A stretch of DNA of 64,000 nt. Origin: Siphonodentalium dalli (lineage: Eukaryota > Mollusca > Scaphopoda > Gadilida > Siphonodentaliidae). Made by a program: the position numbers and the translations under genes. Shown here in pieces: positions 36,072 to 47,609 of this stretch. Below the pieces are notes generated by a model, which had not been told where the DNA came from, did no database searches, and saw only the letters and a list, made by a program, of their open reading frames with translations. Numbering within the stretch: position 1 is the first letter of the stretch; the number at the start of each line of letters is the position of its first letter. The stretch is taken from contig CP136062.1 of NCBI GenBank assembly GCA_032622095.1, positions 35,776,918 to 35,840,917 of the forward strand, given 5' to 3'.

Positions 36072-36262
36072 GATGCAGTGCGCAGAAAACCATTTTCAAG
36101 ACCAAGACTGACGCACTAACTTTTCTCAGATATGGCAAATTACACAGGAGTAAGAGAGCTAGTGACGAGAGTTGGTTAGAAGAAGAATGCGCTCCCAGTT
36201 ACTACTTTGATGGCTGTGACTATGAGGAAGTACGAGAAAATTACTTATATGAAGCATCTATC
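36072..36262 (+). CDS. Propeptide plus Gla-domain exon of a vitamin K-dependent-type secreted protein
   Basis: The 191-base exon lies between acceptor CTACAG and donor GTAAGT (36263) and is phase 1 to phase 0. It encodes a propeptide-like stretch, IFKTKTDALTFLR, with the F-x5-A-x3-L spacing of gamma-carboxylase recognition sites. A dibasic LHRSKR cleavage site follows, then ASDESWLEEECAPSYYFDG and CDYEEVRENY. WLEEEC...C.YEE.RE is the core of Gla domains (factor IX: LERECMEEKCSFEEARE), where glutamates are converted to gamma-carboxyglutamate to bind calcium and membranes. One oddity is that the two cysteines are eight residues apart rather than four. The exon boundaries match exon 2 of coagulation-factor genes, which is known family structure. 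An unusual acidic secreted peptide is the alternative. Confidence 0.72.
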
Positions 36263-37240
36263 GTAAGTATTACTGTTCTACATATATACATAATTTAACC
36301 CAAGGTGATCAATAGTGTAGACAAATGTAGCTGTTCGCGTACCAGTAGAAATGGAATGTGTTTCGGTTTAACACCATAAGTATATACACGTTAGCCCAAA
36401 ATGCCCGACAAATTACCTTTGGGTTTGTTGCTTATTCGATAGGAATCATACCGAATCGCATTAAACCAGCCCAAATGTATTGACAGGTATCAACTAAAGT
36501 GTAAGCCGTGGCCGGTACCAATAAAAGGTGTTAGCCTGGGGGGGGGGGGTGAAAAAAAATATTCCTGCACGTATGTCGGGGTGGGTGGTGATCAAAGCCA
36601 CCAACAAGCAACTAAAAAAATAATTTCCTGCTTGTTTTTTTAGTGTTTTGGCAATGAGTTGGGCTTCAAAACCACTTTGAATGAGAGAAATAACGTAATT
36701 CTAACTGGTAAACTGACTGCAGGCAGTCATCGTGTTGTATTTTGTTGCAAATTTTGAAATCCAAGATGGCCGCGGGCAGCCATGTTTTTTTGGCCGAATG
36801 ACCTCAAAATGACTCATTCCTATTTACATGTCCATGTTAACATCCATGATACATATGCACAGAAATTCATATACAGCTGTTTACATTGAATTTCCCCCCG
36901 CAAATCTCTGTTTTAGTGTTAAAAGGGGGGTGGGTGTCAAAAAATGGTCGGAAAAAACTTCCGAAAACGGAAAAAAAATTGGCGGTGGGGGTGGGTGGGT
37001 ACAAAAAATGATCGAAAGGGAAAAAATGCCATACGTGCCTGAAATATTTTTCCGACCCCCCCCCTGTGTAAGCAGGGTGTTATGTCGCATTTTTCTCTGT
37101 TGTTTCTCAATAGGAGAACATTCGATGATGTCACACAAACACGTGTTAATTTTGCTGGTGGGCAAAACAAAGCTGGTCTCTTTGTTTACGTCGGGGATTA
37201 GAGTACAGCGCAGAATTGCATATTTTTAACAACATCAAAC

Positions 37241-37439
37241 ATGCCTATGTCTTGTATTGTCGGCGACAGTGCCAATCGGCATAACCCGAAAGTAAAAGTA
37301 TCATATAATCGAATACCAAAGACGGAACCGCGAAAATCAATGTGGATAAACGCAATTCGAAGAGTTTGTAGCTATAAGCCATCGAAGACCTGGATCACTG
37401 GAGATGATGGCAGAGTCTGCGGTCGGCATTTCATAACAG
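37241..37439 (+). pseudogene. THAP-domain exon of transposase, copy 1
   Basis: ATG at 37241 encodes 66 residues to donor G|GTAAAT (phase 1). THAP hallmarks are visible: Cys5, Pro26 in YNRIPK, Trp35 in MWINAIRR, and the C-x2-H pair Cys60/His63 in VCGRHF. THAP domains are C2CH zinc DNA-binding modules. Here the second zinc ligand expected at residue 10 is Ser (AGT, one change from TGT), so zinc binding may be impaired. Joining to the next exon in phase is off by one base with the splice sites I can see. The gene is called a pseudogene mainly because its 3' end is truncated. Confidence 0.8.
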
Positions 37440-38124
37440 GTAAATAATCGATTTATTTTTCAATTAGGAATTTATTCAACCGAGTTAATTGCTGAGAAAG
37501 ATATACCCGATAAACTGTTCCATTTACAGTACCATTTTATGAACTATTAGGACTCCGAAATTGCGTAATATCTTACCTGTCTTCGTGGTATTGTTTACAT
37601 TCCGACTACGGTAACCACATAAAAGCGAATTGAATGTAGTTTCTTCTAAAGAATAGGTTAAATTGAACAGGGAATGGTCAGTAGTGTTGGAATCTTCATA
37701 AGATGTTGATCGCACGGTTGTACTGGCGATGTGATGGAAAGGAGTGTGGGGGGGGGGGGGGGGGTCTTGAAGATGACATATCGTTTTTACTTTTTCAACT
37801 TAGTTCCAACTTTCCAATTGCGATTTTTGCAGTACAGAAAAATAGTGGTTGTCTATTAATATCTGTTTTAATATTTGAATTACAGTTGTCAAGTAATGGA
37901 CTAATTAGTTACATGTATAATGGAAAATTGGGTTTCCTTAGAGTTAGATCATGCCATGAATTTCTGCTCTGGCTAACGCCTGTCAAAACTTCAAAAAGTT
38001 CCCAGGTTTTGTACTGGTGGAATACGATCTCTACGGGTGTTAGCCAGATTTGAGATTTATGGTATGATCTAGCATCTCCAGTATCCATTATTAACACTTT
38101 CATATCATTTTCGCTTACATGCAG

Positions 38125-38375
38125 CAGACACGACGACTCCACTCACCCAGACTATGTACCGTCACAAGAAATGGGGTACTCTAAAATAAGCTTGACAACA
38201 CCTGAATCAAAGATTGGTCCTAAGAAGAGGCACAGAAAGAGAAACTCAGCCAAATTACTTATATACGACAAAGAAGAAGCTGCACATGCTCTATTAGACC
38301 TGTCGTTTAATGAGACCCCTGCATCAACCTCATCTGACAACACAACAGTCTCAACAGATGACCAGCAAGTTGAAG
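38125..38375 (+). pseudogene. Middle exon of THAP transposase, copy 1
   Basis: It lies between acceptor TTACATGCAG (38124) and donor GGTGTGTT (38376). The open frame reads RHDDSTHPDYVPSQEMG, close to the G-(K/R)-x-S/D...PDYVPS stretch that usually follows a THAP domain. A basic patch, KKRHRKRN, follows, then a Ser/Thr-rich linker. It ends in phase 1 and joins in frame to the next exon (GAT = Asp across the junction). Confidence 0.7.
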
Positions 38376-38746
38376 GTGTGTTAACTGTATTATGCACAAT
38401 ACCTACTGATATATACTGGTAATTTAAAATCCCGTCATTGTTTGCTAAACCATGACTATCCAAGATAGACCAGGTACATGCTTGCCATTCACCTCTTTTA
38501 ATGTCAGCCCATTTGAATAATTGTTATCACCATAGTGTGGATACTGAAATAAGTTTACGTACAAAATGACACAATAACATGTAATTTATTTATATGTATA
38601 TGTACACAATATGGACATACAAAACACATGTATAAGCTGAAAAATATATTGATGAAAATATATAAATAACCTGATAATAGTTGATAACCAACCACAAAAT
38701 TATAGATAATAACACTAAGCTGACATATGAATTTATTATGTTTCAG

Positions 38747-39690
38747 ATGTCCACGACTCTTATATTAGGAATATGGTGTCTCTAAAAAAAGACCAGGACA
38801 TTTTATACAAGGAGATTCAACTTTTGCGACACGAGAGAGATCAGCTTAGAGCAGAAAACACCAAAAAGTTCGGTGTTAACACCATAACCAACGATGATGC
38901 CAAAACAACATTTTTCACTGGTCTGCCATCTTTTGGTGTATTCCTCTGGCTGGTGAAATTGTGCGATTATGTTCTGCCAGCTTCAAACGTTATGACCAAC
39001 CAGGAAGTTGTGATGGTTATTCTTATGAAGCTGAAGTTGAACTTAGTTCAGCAGCATATAGCTATCCGGTTCGGAGTATCGGATAGCCATATATCTAAGA
39101 TACTGAACACTGGAATACCAGCCATTGCAAATAAAGTCGTCGTTATGATAAACTGGCTTGACAAAGAGTCTACCCTGAGGCATCTTCCATCGGCTATGAA
39201 GAAGACATATAAAAGATGCCGGTCAATAATAGACTGCACAGAGGTGTTTATTGACCGGCCAGGAAATATGAGAGCTCGTGCCACTACATGGTCAAACTAT
39301 AAACATAATAACACTGTTAAATACCTTATATGCATATCACCAACGGGGAGTATATCGTTCATCTCAAAGGCATTCGGAGGAAGAATCTCAGACAAGGTCA
39401 TAACCCAACGTTCTGGATTTTTGCAAAAACTTTCGCGAGGTTATCAAATACTAGCACTAGCAGACCGTGGATTTTTAATCGAGGATGATTTAGCCGCGCA
39501 CGGTGTAGATTTGGTAATTCCTTACTTCACAAGAGGCAAAAAACAGTTGAGTCAAAAGGAAGTTGAAGTTACAAGAAGAATTGCGAACGTTCGGATACAC
39601 GTTGAAAGGGCAATTGGCAGAATGAAAACGTTCAAATGTAGCTGTTCGCGTACCAGTAGAAATGGAATGTGTTTCGGTTTAACACCATAA
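38747..39690 (+). pseudogene. DDE transposase exon (ISL2EU/Harbinger-like), copy 1, 3'-truncated
   Basis: It starts after acceptor TATGTTTCAG. Counting from the Met at 38773: an N-terminal coiled-coil-like stretch (LYKEIQLLRHERDQL), then a helix-turn-helix of the HTH_Tnp_4 type (EVVMVILMKLKLNLV...FGVSDSHISKIL), then the DDE_Tnp_4 nuclease. Catalytic residues are Asp154 (IIDCTEV), Asp231 (LADRGF) and Glu278 (HVERAIGR). THAP plus this nuclease fits the animal ISL2EU group within the IS5/PIF-Harbinger clan (known families). The frame is cut after MKTFK by the tandem-duplication junction and ends in 17 unrelated residues (CSCSRTSRN...). Confidence 0.85.
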
Positions 39691-40567
39691 GTATATACAC
39701 GTTAGCCCAAAATGCCCGACAAATTACCTTTGGGTTTGTTGCTTATTCGATAGGAATCATACCGAATCGCATTAAACCAGCCCAAATGTATTGACAGGTA
39801 TCAACTAAAGTGTAAGCCGTGGCCGGTACCAATAAAAGGTGTTAGCCGGGGGGGGGGGGTGAAAAAAAATATTCCTGCACGTATGCCGGGGTGGGTGGTG
39901 ATCAAAGCCACCAACAAGCAATTTTTTCCGCAACTAAAAAAATAATTTCCTGCTTGTTTTTTTAGTGTTTTGGCAATGAGTTGGGCTTCAAAACCACTTT
40001 GAATGAGAGAAATAACGTAATTCTAACTGGTAAACTGACTGCAGGCAGTCATCGTGTTGTATTTTGTTGCAAATTTTGAAATCCAAGATGGCCGCGGGCA
40101 GCCATGTTTTTTTGGCCGAATGACCTCAAAATGACTCATTCCTATTTACATGTCCATGTTAACATCCATGATAAATATGCACAGAAATTCATATACAGCT
40201 GTTTACATTGAATTTCCCCCCGCAAATCTCTGTTTTAGTGTTAAAAGGGGGGTGGGGGTCAAAAAATGGTCGGAAAAAAACTTCCGAAAACGGAAAAAAA
40301 AATTGGCGGTGGGGGTGGGTGGGTACAAAAAATGATCGAAAGGGAAAAAATGCCATACGTGCCTGAAATATTTTTCCGACCCCCCCCCCCCTGTGTAAGC
40401 AGGGTGTTATGTCGCATTTTTCTCTGTTGTTTCTCAATAGGAGAACATTCGATGATGTCACACAAACACGTGTTAATTTTGCTGGTGGGCAAAACAAAGC
40501 TGGTCTCTTTGTTTACGTCGGGGATTAGAGTACAGCGCAGAATTGCATATTTTTAACAACATCAAAC

Positions 40568-40766
40568 ATGCCTATGTCTTGTATTGTCGGCGACAGTGCC
40601 AATCGGCATAACCCGAAAGTAAAAGTATCATATAATCGAATACCAAAGACGGAACCGCGAAAATCAATGTGGATAAACGCAATTCGAAGAGTTTGTAGCT
40701 ATAAGCCATCGAAGACCTGGATCACTGGAGATGATGGCAGAGTCTGCGGTCGGCATTTCATAACAG
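40568..40766 (+). CDS. THAP-domain exon of transposase, copy 2
   Basis: Its protein is identical to the copy-1 exon: Cys5, Pro26, Trp35, Cys60 and His63, with Ser at the expected second zinc-ligand position 10. Because both copies share this change, it predates the duplication. Donor is G|GTAAAT, phase 1. Confidence 0.8.
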
Positions 40767-41454
40767 GTAAATAATCGATTTATTTTTCAATTAGGAATTT
40801 ATTCAACCGAGTTAATTGCTGAGAAAGATATACCCGATAAACTGTTCCATTTACAGTACCATTTTATGAACTATTAGGACTCCGAAATTGCGTAATATCT
40901 TACCTGTCTTCGTGGTATTGTTTACATTCCGACTACGGTAACCACATAAAAGCGAATTGAATGTAGTTTCTTCTAAAGAATAGGTTAAATAGAACAGGGA
41001 ATGGTCAGTAGTGTTGGAATCTTCACAAGATGTTGATCGCACGGTTGTACTGGCGATGTGATGGAAAGGAGGGTGGGGGGGGGGGGGGGGGGGGTCTTGA
41101 AGATGACATATCGTTTTTCCTTTTTCAACTTAGTTCCAACTTTCCAATTGCGATTTTTGCAGTACAGAAAAATAGTGGTTGTCTATTAATATCTGTTTTA
41201 ATATTTGAATTACAGTTGTCAAGTAATGGACTAATTAGTTACATGTATAATGGAAAATTGGGTTTCCTTAGAGTTAGATCATGCCATGAATTTCTGCTCT
41301 GGCTAACGCCTGTCAAAACTTCAAAAAGTTCCCAGGTTTTGTACTGGTGGAATACGATCTCTACGGGTGTTAGCCAGATTTGAGATTTATGGTATGATCT
41401 AGCATCTCCAGTATCCATTATTAACACTTTCATATCATTTTCGCTTACATGCAG

Positions 41455-41705
41455 CAGACACGACGACTCCACTCACCCAGACTATGTACCGTCACAAGAA
41501 ATGGGGTACTCTAAAATAAGCTTGACAACACCTGAATCAAAGATTGGTCCTAAGAAGAGGCACAGAAAGAGAAACTCAGCCAAATTACTTATATACGACA
41601 AAGAAGAAGCTGCACATGCTCTATTAGACCTGTCGTTTAATGAGACCCCTGCATCAACCTCATCTGACAACACAACAGTCTCAACAGATGACCAGCAAGT
41701 TGAAG
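41455..41705 (+). CDS. Middle exon of THAP transposase, copy 2
   Basis: Identical in protein to copy 1: post-THAP PDYVPS stretch, basic patch, Ser/Thr-rich linker, and phase-1 end at GGTGTGTT. The upstream junction with the THAP exon is one base out of phase with the sites I chose. Either the acceptor is elsewhere or the gene already carried a lesion. Confidence 0.7.
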
Positions 41706-42076
41706 GTGTGTTAACTGTATTATGCACAATACCTACTGATATATACTGGTAATTTAAAATCCCGTCATTGTTTGCTAAACCATGACTATCCAAGATAGAC
41801 CAGGTACATGCTTGCCATTCACCTCTTTTAATGTCAGCCCATTTGAATAATTGTTATCACCATAGTGTGGATACTGAAATAAGTTTACGTACAAAATGAC
41901 ACAATAACATGTAATTTATTTATATGTATATGTACACAATATGGACATACAAAACACATGTATAAGCTGAAAAATATATTGATGAAAATATATAAATAAC
42001 CTGATAATAGTTGATAACCAACCACAAAATTATAGATAATAACACTAAGCTGACATATGAATTTATTATGTTTCAG

Positions 42077-43068
42077 ATGTCCACGACTCTTATATTAGGA
42101 ATATGGTGTCTCTAAAAAAAGACCAGGACATTTTATACAAGGAGATTCAACTTTTGCGACACGAGAGAGATCAGCTTAGAGCAGAAAACACCAAAAAGTT
42201 CGGTGTTAACACCATAACCAACGATGATGCCAAAACAACATTTTTCACTGGTCTGCCATCTTTTGGTGTATTCCTCTGGCTGGTGAAATTGTGCGATTCT
42301 GTTCTGCCAGCTTCAAACGTTATGACCAACCAGGAAGTTGTGATGGTTATTCTTATGAAGCTGAAGTTGAACTTAGTTCAGCAGCATATAGCTATCCGGT
42401 TCGGAGTATCGGATAGCCATATATCTAAGATACTGAACACTGGAATACCAGCCATTGCAAATAAAGTCGTCGTTATGATAAACTGGCTTGACAAAGAGTC
42501 TACCCTGAGGCATCTTCCATCGGCTATGAAGAAGACATATAAAAGATGCCGGTCAATAATAGACTGCACAGAGGTGTTTATTGACCGGCCAGGAAATATG
42601 AGAGCTCGTGCCACTACATGGTCAAACTATAAACATAATAACACTGTTAAATACCTTATATGCATATCACCAACGGGGAGTATATCGTTCATCTCAAAGG
42701 CATTCGGAGGAAGAATCTCAGACAAGGTCATAACCCAACGTTCTGGATTTTTGCAAAAACTTTCGCGAGGTTATCAAATACTAGCACTAGCAGACCGTGG
42801 ATTTTTAATCGAGGATGATTTAGCCACGCACGGTGCAGATTTGGTAATTCCTTACTTCACAAGAGGCAAAAAACAGTTGAGTCAAAAGGAAGTTGAAGTT
42901 ACAAGAAGAATTGCGAACGTTCGGATACACGTTGAAAGGGCAATTGGCAGAATGAAAACGTTCAAAATAATGTCAAGCATTATGTGCCTGAATATGGTTC
43001 CCCATTGTGATTCTATTGCCATAATTTGTGGTGCTATATCTAACATGCATAACAAACTTATTAAATAA
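42077..43068 (+). CDS. DDE transposase exon (ISL2EU/Harbinger-like), copy 2, complete
   Basis: From Met 42103 this is 321 residues with HTH_Tnp_4 followed by DDE_Tnp_4 and the same Asp154, Asp231 and Glu278. Unlike copy 1 it continues after MKTFK with IMSSIMCLNMVPHCDSIAII and a normal helical C terminus ending MHNKLIK, then TAA. Differences from copy 1 include Tyr to Ser near residue 68, Ala to Thr and Val to Ala near residue 240. The nuclease reading frame is intact. The weak points for activity are the THAP zinc ligand and the splice phase upstream. Confidence 0.88.
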
Positions 43069-43100
43069 TACTATAAATGTATGCAGATTATCAACACACA

Positions 43101-44385
43101 TGGAATTAAATTGATTATTATCCAAACTGTATGTGTTTGATACAGCTTGAGATTAGAATGCCATGTTCCTGTATTATACTAAATACTTTTATTTTACTTA
43201 TATAAACATAACTAGGATATATTCATAACTGTGTGTGATACACCATATTACAATTCCATTTTCCTAAACAAAATAGACGCTCTTAATATTATATAACAAA
43301 ACACTAAACGCTCTTTATTCACTCTTTATTCTACTTCCATAACCATAGCTAAGTACCAGATTTGTTATTTATCTTTTACATTCACATGGTAAACTCTCTT
43401 CATTATTCATGTATGTATCCCAATATATCTATGAAGTGCAAGTGTAAATGTAATTTTGAATATATGTCCGTGTTAGGATATGGCATACGTAAACGGCCAG
43501 CTCAAATTAAAAGGTGTAAGCGGGCGTGATACGCATTCTCTCCTTCGTTTCTTTCTTAATGGATATGACTGAAATTGATAATTTATTTCCGTATTGGGCT
43601 GTATTGGGATATAGAATATATAGACATCACAAAACTATCACAAATCTGTTTATTTTAATTTATTCAACTTTTTTTTTTATCTGAAACACAGCCGGCTCTA
43701 ATTAAATGTGCAAGAGGCTTACGTGCTTTTCGTATACATGTATATGTAATGGGCTGGGTGTAAACAGAACGGAACTTTACATTATGGCGCCATGTTTCGG
43801 AAAGATACGATAGATACGATTTATTAGCTAATGTTGTCATGAATGTTATGATATTAAAGCTATATAATACAGAACGTGGTAATACATAAAATACGTGACG
43901 CATGCACGGGTTTGGGGAGGGGGTGGGAGTCGCTGTGCACTTTCAATGGAAATTGTGGCGTGGTGTTATGGTGGTTCTAATGAGGTTTCTTTTCTTAACA
44001 AAATGGGCGAGATCTAGAGTAAAACCGCATGAGAAATATTAGAGGGTGGGGTGGGACATCATGGGTTGGTGTGAGGTATTGTGTTTCCAATGAAGTTTAA
44101 TTTTCGATTAGTCTCGGGTGACGAATTTGTAGGTTTCTCGACATGTAACGGAATGGAACATGTGTCAGATATTTAGAATACCATGTAGTTGCGTATGTTT
44201 TAAGTTTCAATAATGAATTTATAATAATTCCGAAATATTCGTGTTAGTGCCCACGTGGTTTTCACACTTCCGGATTGACTGCATACTGCTGTACTATGTT
44301 ATGCCATAGAATTGGAGCTATTTCCGCGCATGCGCTATCAAATAGTCATACCGGTATGTCACTATCGCTTTATATGCATACTAGC
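43101..44385. other. Gene-free AT-rich stretch downstream of the transposase
   Basis: Nothing coding was recognised. A region of TTTCTTT and GGTGGG repeats lies at 43900-44100. The right terminus of the THAP/DDE transposon is probably in here but was not identified. Confidence 0.5.
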
Positions 44386-45460
44386 TGGTGGACCCGACTT
44401 CGTCCGGGCTGTTTCCACTCTGCTTTTCGGCGAATTGCGCGATTTGACTTTAAATTGTCCATTTTGAAGGTCAAGGTCAGGTGGGGTCACGATTTGACCC
44501 GTCGAAAACACTGCCCGGACAAAAGTACCCGTCGAAATCCATCCGGTTTTACCAGATTTGACCTTAAATTGGTCATTTTGAAGGTCAAGGTCAGGTCGGG
44601 GTCGCGATTTGACCCGTCCAAAAGACTCAGTGGACAAAAGTAACCTTATGTATCAAATTTCGTCGAAATCCCATAAAAAATCGCGATTTGACCTTGAATT
44701 GACCCGATTTCAAGGTCAAGGTCACGTCGCACGGGCAAATGAATAGGCTTATGACACTCCCCATACGAAAGTATCCATAGAAACTAATTTTCACTGAAAT
44801 CCCGTGATACTCGGGCGTTCGACCTTGAAATGACCCGATTTCAAGGTCAAGGTCATGTCGCACGGGCGTTTTCGAGTCCATCGCGAACAGACGCGTTTGA
44901 CCTTGAATTGTCCATTTTGAAGGTCAAGGTCAGGTGGGGTCACGATTTGACCCGTCGAAAACACTGCCCGGACCCGACAAAAGTACCCGTCGAAATCCAT
45001 CCGGTTTTACCCGATTTGACCTCGAATTGATCATTTTGAAGGTCAAGGTCGGATCGGGGTCACGATTTGACCCGTCGAAAACACTCAGTGGACAAAAGTA
45101 ACAGCGTGTATCAAATTTCGTCGAAATCCCATAAAAATTGGCGATTTGACCTTGAATTGACCCGATTTCAAGGTCAAGGTCACGTCGCACGGGCAAACGA
45201 ATAGGCTTACGACACTCCCCATACGAAAGTATCCCTAGACACTAATTTTCATCGAAATCTCGCGATACTCGGGCGTTCGACTTTGAAATGACCCGATTTC
45301 AAGGTGAATGTCACGTCGCACGGGCAAATTAATTGGCCCATGCCACCCCAGCCGAAAGTACCCCCACATACCAAGTTTCATCGAAATCGGCTCGGCCGTT
45401 TTCGAGTCCATCTCGAACAGACACACACACAGACAGACATATTTCCCAAAATATATAATA
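44386..45460. repeat. Dispersed repeat with two tandem 455-bp units and AC/AGAC tail
   Basis: It begins GCATACTAGCTGGTGGACCC and GACTTCGTCCGGGC. It contains two units about 455 bp apart (for example at 44443 and 44898) sharing TTTGACCTTGAATTG, GAAGGTCAAGGTCA(G/C) and CACGATTTGACCCGTCG. It ends GCTCGGCCGTTTTCGAGTCC, ACAGACACACACACAGACAG and TATATAATAGATT. Heads like CTAGCTGGTG.CCCG...TTCG.CCGGG and AGACAGACA tails are shared by widespread non-autonomous elements of invertebrates (Helentron- or RTE-related). Which one is not decidable here. Confidence 0.7.
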
Positions 45461-46299
45461 GATTATTGGTAACAGCCTCACTTTGTGCATGTGCAAATAT
45501 CAATCTAAAAAAACATTGTATATTTCTTGTTCCAAAATGGATACATTATCATGTATAGGTGCACCTTTCCTCGCCCAAAGCATCGTGCACAAACACGAAA
45601 TTTCCATTATTTGAAAGTCTGTTGGGTACGAAGTAATGTTACGGATGGCAGATTAGCCGGAATGCGAAAATACAAATAGTCGTTGTCGAGTAATTTGTGT
45701 ATACATCTTTCAAGCAAATGTATCAAATAAATGTCATATTATATGCATACTAGTCCCAGATACTCATTTAAGTTATTTTATAATGCCAGTCAGTGAGTGG
45801 CTTTATGCCCCGTATATCAACATATATATTTACACGATCATGTGTGCCACGCGTTGCCAAACCCACTATCCGTCAATTAATTTTGCTTACGTCTTGTAAT
45901 TCTCGTAAATTATTAACCTTGATTTTAAGATAACCTATTAACCTGAACGGTTACAGACGACATCTTCGACTCAAATTACTTAGTTGTTTATATAATATCG
46001 TTATTAGATCGTTGTCATTATCGGGAATGTATTGAACATGGCTCACAGTCACAGTACCCCTTCAAGTCAATGCGAAAGGCAAACTGAATATTTACTGGAT
46101 ATCAAATACAAACACACCGTGACGCACTGTACGTCATGTGGAATGTTCGTTTTCCGCGATGTCCCTATATACATATATACATGTATAGCCGTTTAAACTG
46201 GAACTTGTAGTTCGCAATCTGCCTTCCACTGTTCGACCATCTGAGGCCAATTATCTGAAAATAAATTATCTAAACTTGATATTTGTTATCACACTGCAG
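45461..46299. other. Intron sequence before the six-cysteine exon
   Basis: No feature was recognised beyond ordinary AT-rich DNA. The final TGTTATCACACTGCAG forms the acceptor of the following exon. Confidence 0.5.
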
Positions 46300-46465
46300 A
46301 GGAGGTACATGCTGGAATACAGATGCGATCGCAAGTGTGGCAGCGGGTGTGATGCACTGAATGTCAACAGTGGAAATCATTATGCTAAGTGCTCTGGGGA
46401 TAATTACTGCATCAAGTACGCCGGTGACTACGCTAATAACAACAACTTGAAACTTACCTGTGAAT
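46300..46465 (+). CDS. Six-cysteine exon following the Gla exon
   Basis: Acceptor CACTGCAG and donor T|GTAAGT flank 166 bases, phase 0 to phase 1. The protein RRYMLEYRCDRKCGSGCD... has six cysteines with spacing C-x3-C-x3-C-x13-C-x5-C-x16-C and a Tyr/Gly/Asn-rich middle. Joined to the Gla exon it reads YLYEASI-RRYMLEY. In clotting factors the Gla domain is followed, across a phase-0 intron, by a short aromatic stack helix (TEFWKQY), so the Tyr-x3-Tyr here fits. The cysteine module is EGF-sized but its spacing is not a clean EGF match; I do not assign a family. Confidence 0.62.
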
Positions 46466-46909
46466 GTAAGTCAGTGGTGTTAATTTAGTTAGCAGTCACC
46501 ACCCCTGTTTAATGGTGTGCTGTTGTTCGGTCTTGCTGCTTTAGCCATGGTGTTGATGGGGCAAAATAATGTTGTCAATGAAGTACATTTATTTTTCTTG
46601 GATTGTCATTTTAGATGTATTTGGCTAATCGGAACGATTTGAAGATATTCCATTATCTGTACTAAATACGCAAGCACATATATAGATGTAGACTATTTTA
46701 ACAATGACTGTTTTGATTGTTGAGAAGCAGATATTATGTTTTAGTTGATATATGATAATACGGTGGTATTAATTCTAACATGTTGATTTTATTATCTGAT
46801 CGGTGGAATTTCAATAACGTTCTATTCACCTAGCGACTATCTTGGATCTTGGAGCTTTAATGATGGCTTAATCGATTTAAAGTTCCTAAAATACATTTCT
46901 TCGGCTTCG

Positions 46910-47292
46910 GGTGTAAAAAATATTTGATTCAAGTCGAGGAACCCACCCATCAAAGCTCAGAGTGATCACATATCAATGTTTGAAGTTTGTTATTTCTCGA
47001 GATGTGCAATTAGTTGTGGCCCAGAAAAAGTCGTCAAACTGACCGTCTCGGACAAAATTGCGGATGAAGTGGATAACTCTAAAATCAAGTGGCAATACGG
47101 CCATATTTCGTTGACAAATGTTGATAAATACCACGTTTTGGGAAATTTAATACACATAGTTGACAGTGGTTAGCACTATTTTGTTAATATGTAATTAATC
47201 GATTCTGACAACAAAAGTGTATTTTGAAGAAATGTTGTTGTTGTTGCATCTTGATGATATGGGGACCGTCTGATCGGATTGAGTACCTTTAA
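46910..47292. mobile_element. Single arm of the large foldback family
   Basis: It matches the right arm of the palindrome at 20415-21362 almost throughout: GATTCAAGTCGAGGAACCCA, CATCAAAGCTCAGAGT, GTGGCCCAGAA, CTAAAAT, GTTGACAGTGGTTAGCA and the end GATTGAGTACCTTTAATA. The opposite arm is absent here. Hence the foldback can exist as a single-arm element, or one arm was lost. Confidence 0.8.
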
Positions 47293-47400
47293 TAACAATT
47301 TGTTGTCTTTTTAGCATTACGTTATGCCAGGCTTTAAATAACACTGATTTACTCATAGTATAACTCATGTACTGTATATATTATGATGATATGTTGATAG

Positions 47401-47589
47401 CGAACCTTGGATGGCAACCATGATCAGATTGGTCAGATTACTCCGAGTGCGCAGGACCATGTGGGAGCAGCACACAAAATAGAAGAAGGTCAAGGTCGTG
47501 TTATGATGAATATGATATTAAAGAATGCGATCATGGTTCGACTAAAACCGACTCCGACACCCCACAAAGCTGCGATCTGCGTGAACACT
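47401..47589 (+). CDS. Possible exon of the Gla-domain gene (low confidence)
   Basis: An open stretch between a weak acceptor (TGTTGATAG, 47400) and donor GTGAGC (47590; a second, GTACGT, lies at 47596). Read in phase 0 it encodes RTLDGNHDQIGQITPSAQDH, then a Lys/Pro-containing end HKAAICVNT. Base composition looks more exon-like than its surroundings. However, phase 0 at both ends does not fit the phase-1 ends on either side in the gene model, and no domain is recognised. Confidence 0.2.
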
Positions 47590-47609
47590 GTGAGCGTACG
47601 TATCTTTCT

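Larger units (their letters stand above)
36326..39636 (+). mobile_element. Tandem-duplicated THAP/DDE transposon segment, unit 1
   Basis: A 3311-base unit followed directly by an almost identical 3330-base unit. The junction at 39633-39636 (CAAA) fuses the inside of the transposase exon (TTCAAA...) to sequence starting TGTAGCTGTTCGCG. That sequence is the same as follows ACAAA at 36322-36325. CAAA is present at both parental ends, so the duplication used 4-bp microhomology. Unit 1 thus carries a transposase gene whose 3' end is lost. The DNA between exons has a G10 run, a GGGTGGGTGG region and no other gene. Confidence 0.9.
39637..43100 (+). mobile_element. Tandem-duplicated THAP/DDE transposon segment, unit 2 (with intact 3' end)
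   Basis: Unit 2 repeats unit 1 with a few substitutions, different G-run lengths and a 12-base insertion (TTTTTTCCGCAA, about 39921-39932). It continues past the unit-1 breakpoint at 42966 into the true transposase C terminus. The original right end of the transposon must lie after 43068, but I could not find a matching terminal inverted repeat. No second (YqaJ-type) gene, sometimes carried by ISL2EU elements, is present. Confidence 0.85.

Noticed and set aside
36946-37170. Minus-strand frames over the THAP transposon intron and exon region (and duplicates near 40189-40497)
   Set aside because: Antisense shadows across G-rich sequence duplicated with the transposon; no motif.
38152-38463. 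103-codon minus-strand frame identical in both duplicated units (also 41482-41793)
   Set aside because: Antisense of the middle transposase exon; conserved only because the units are near-identical.
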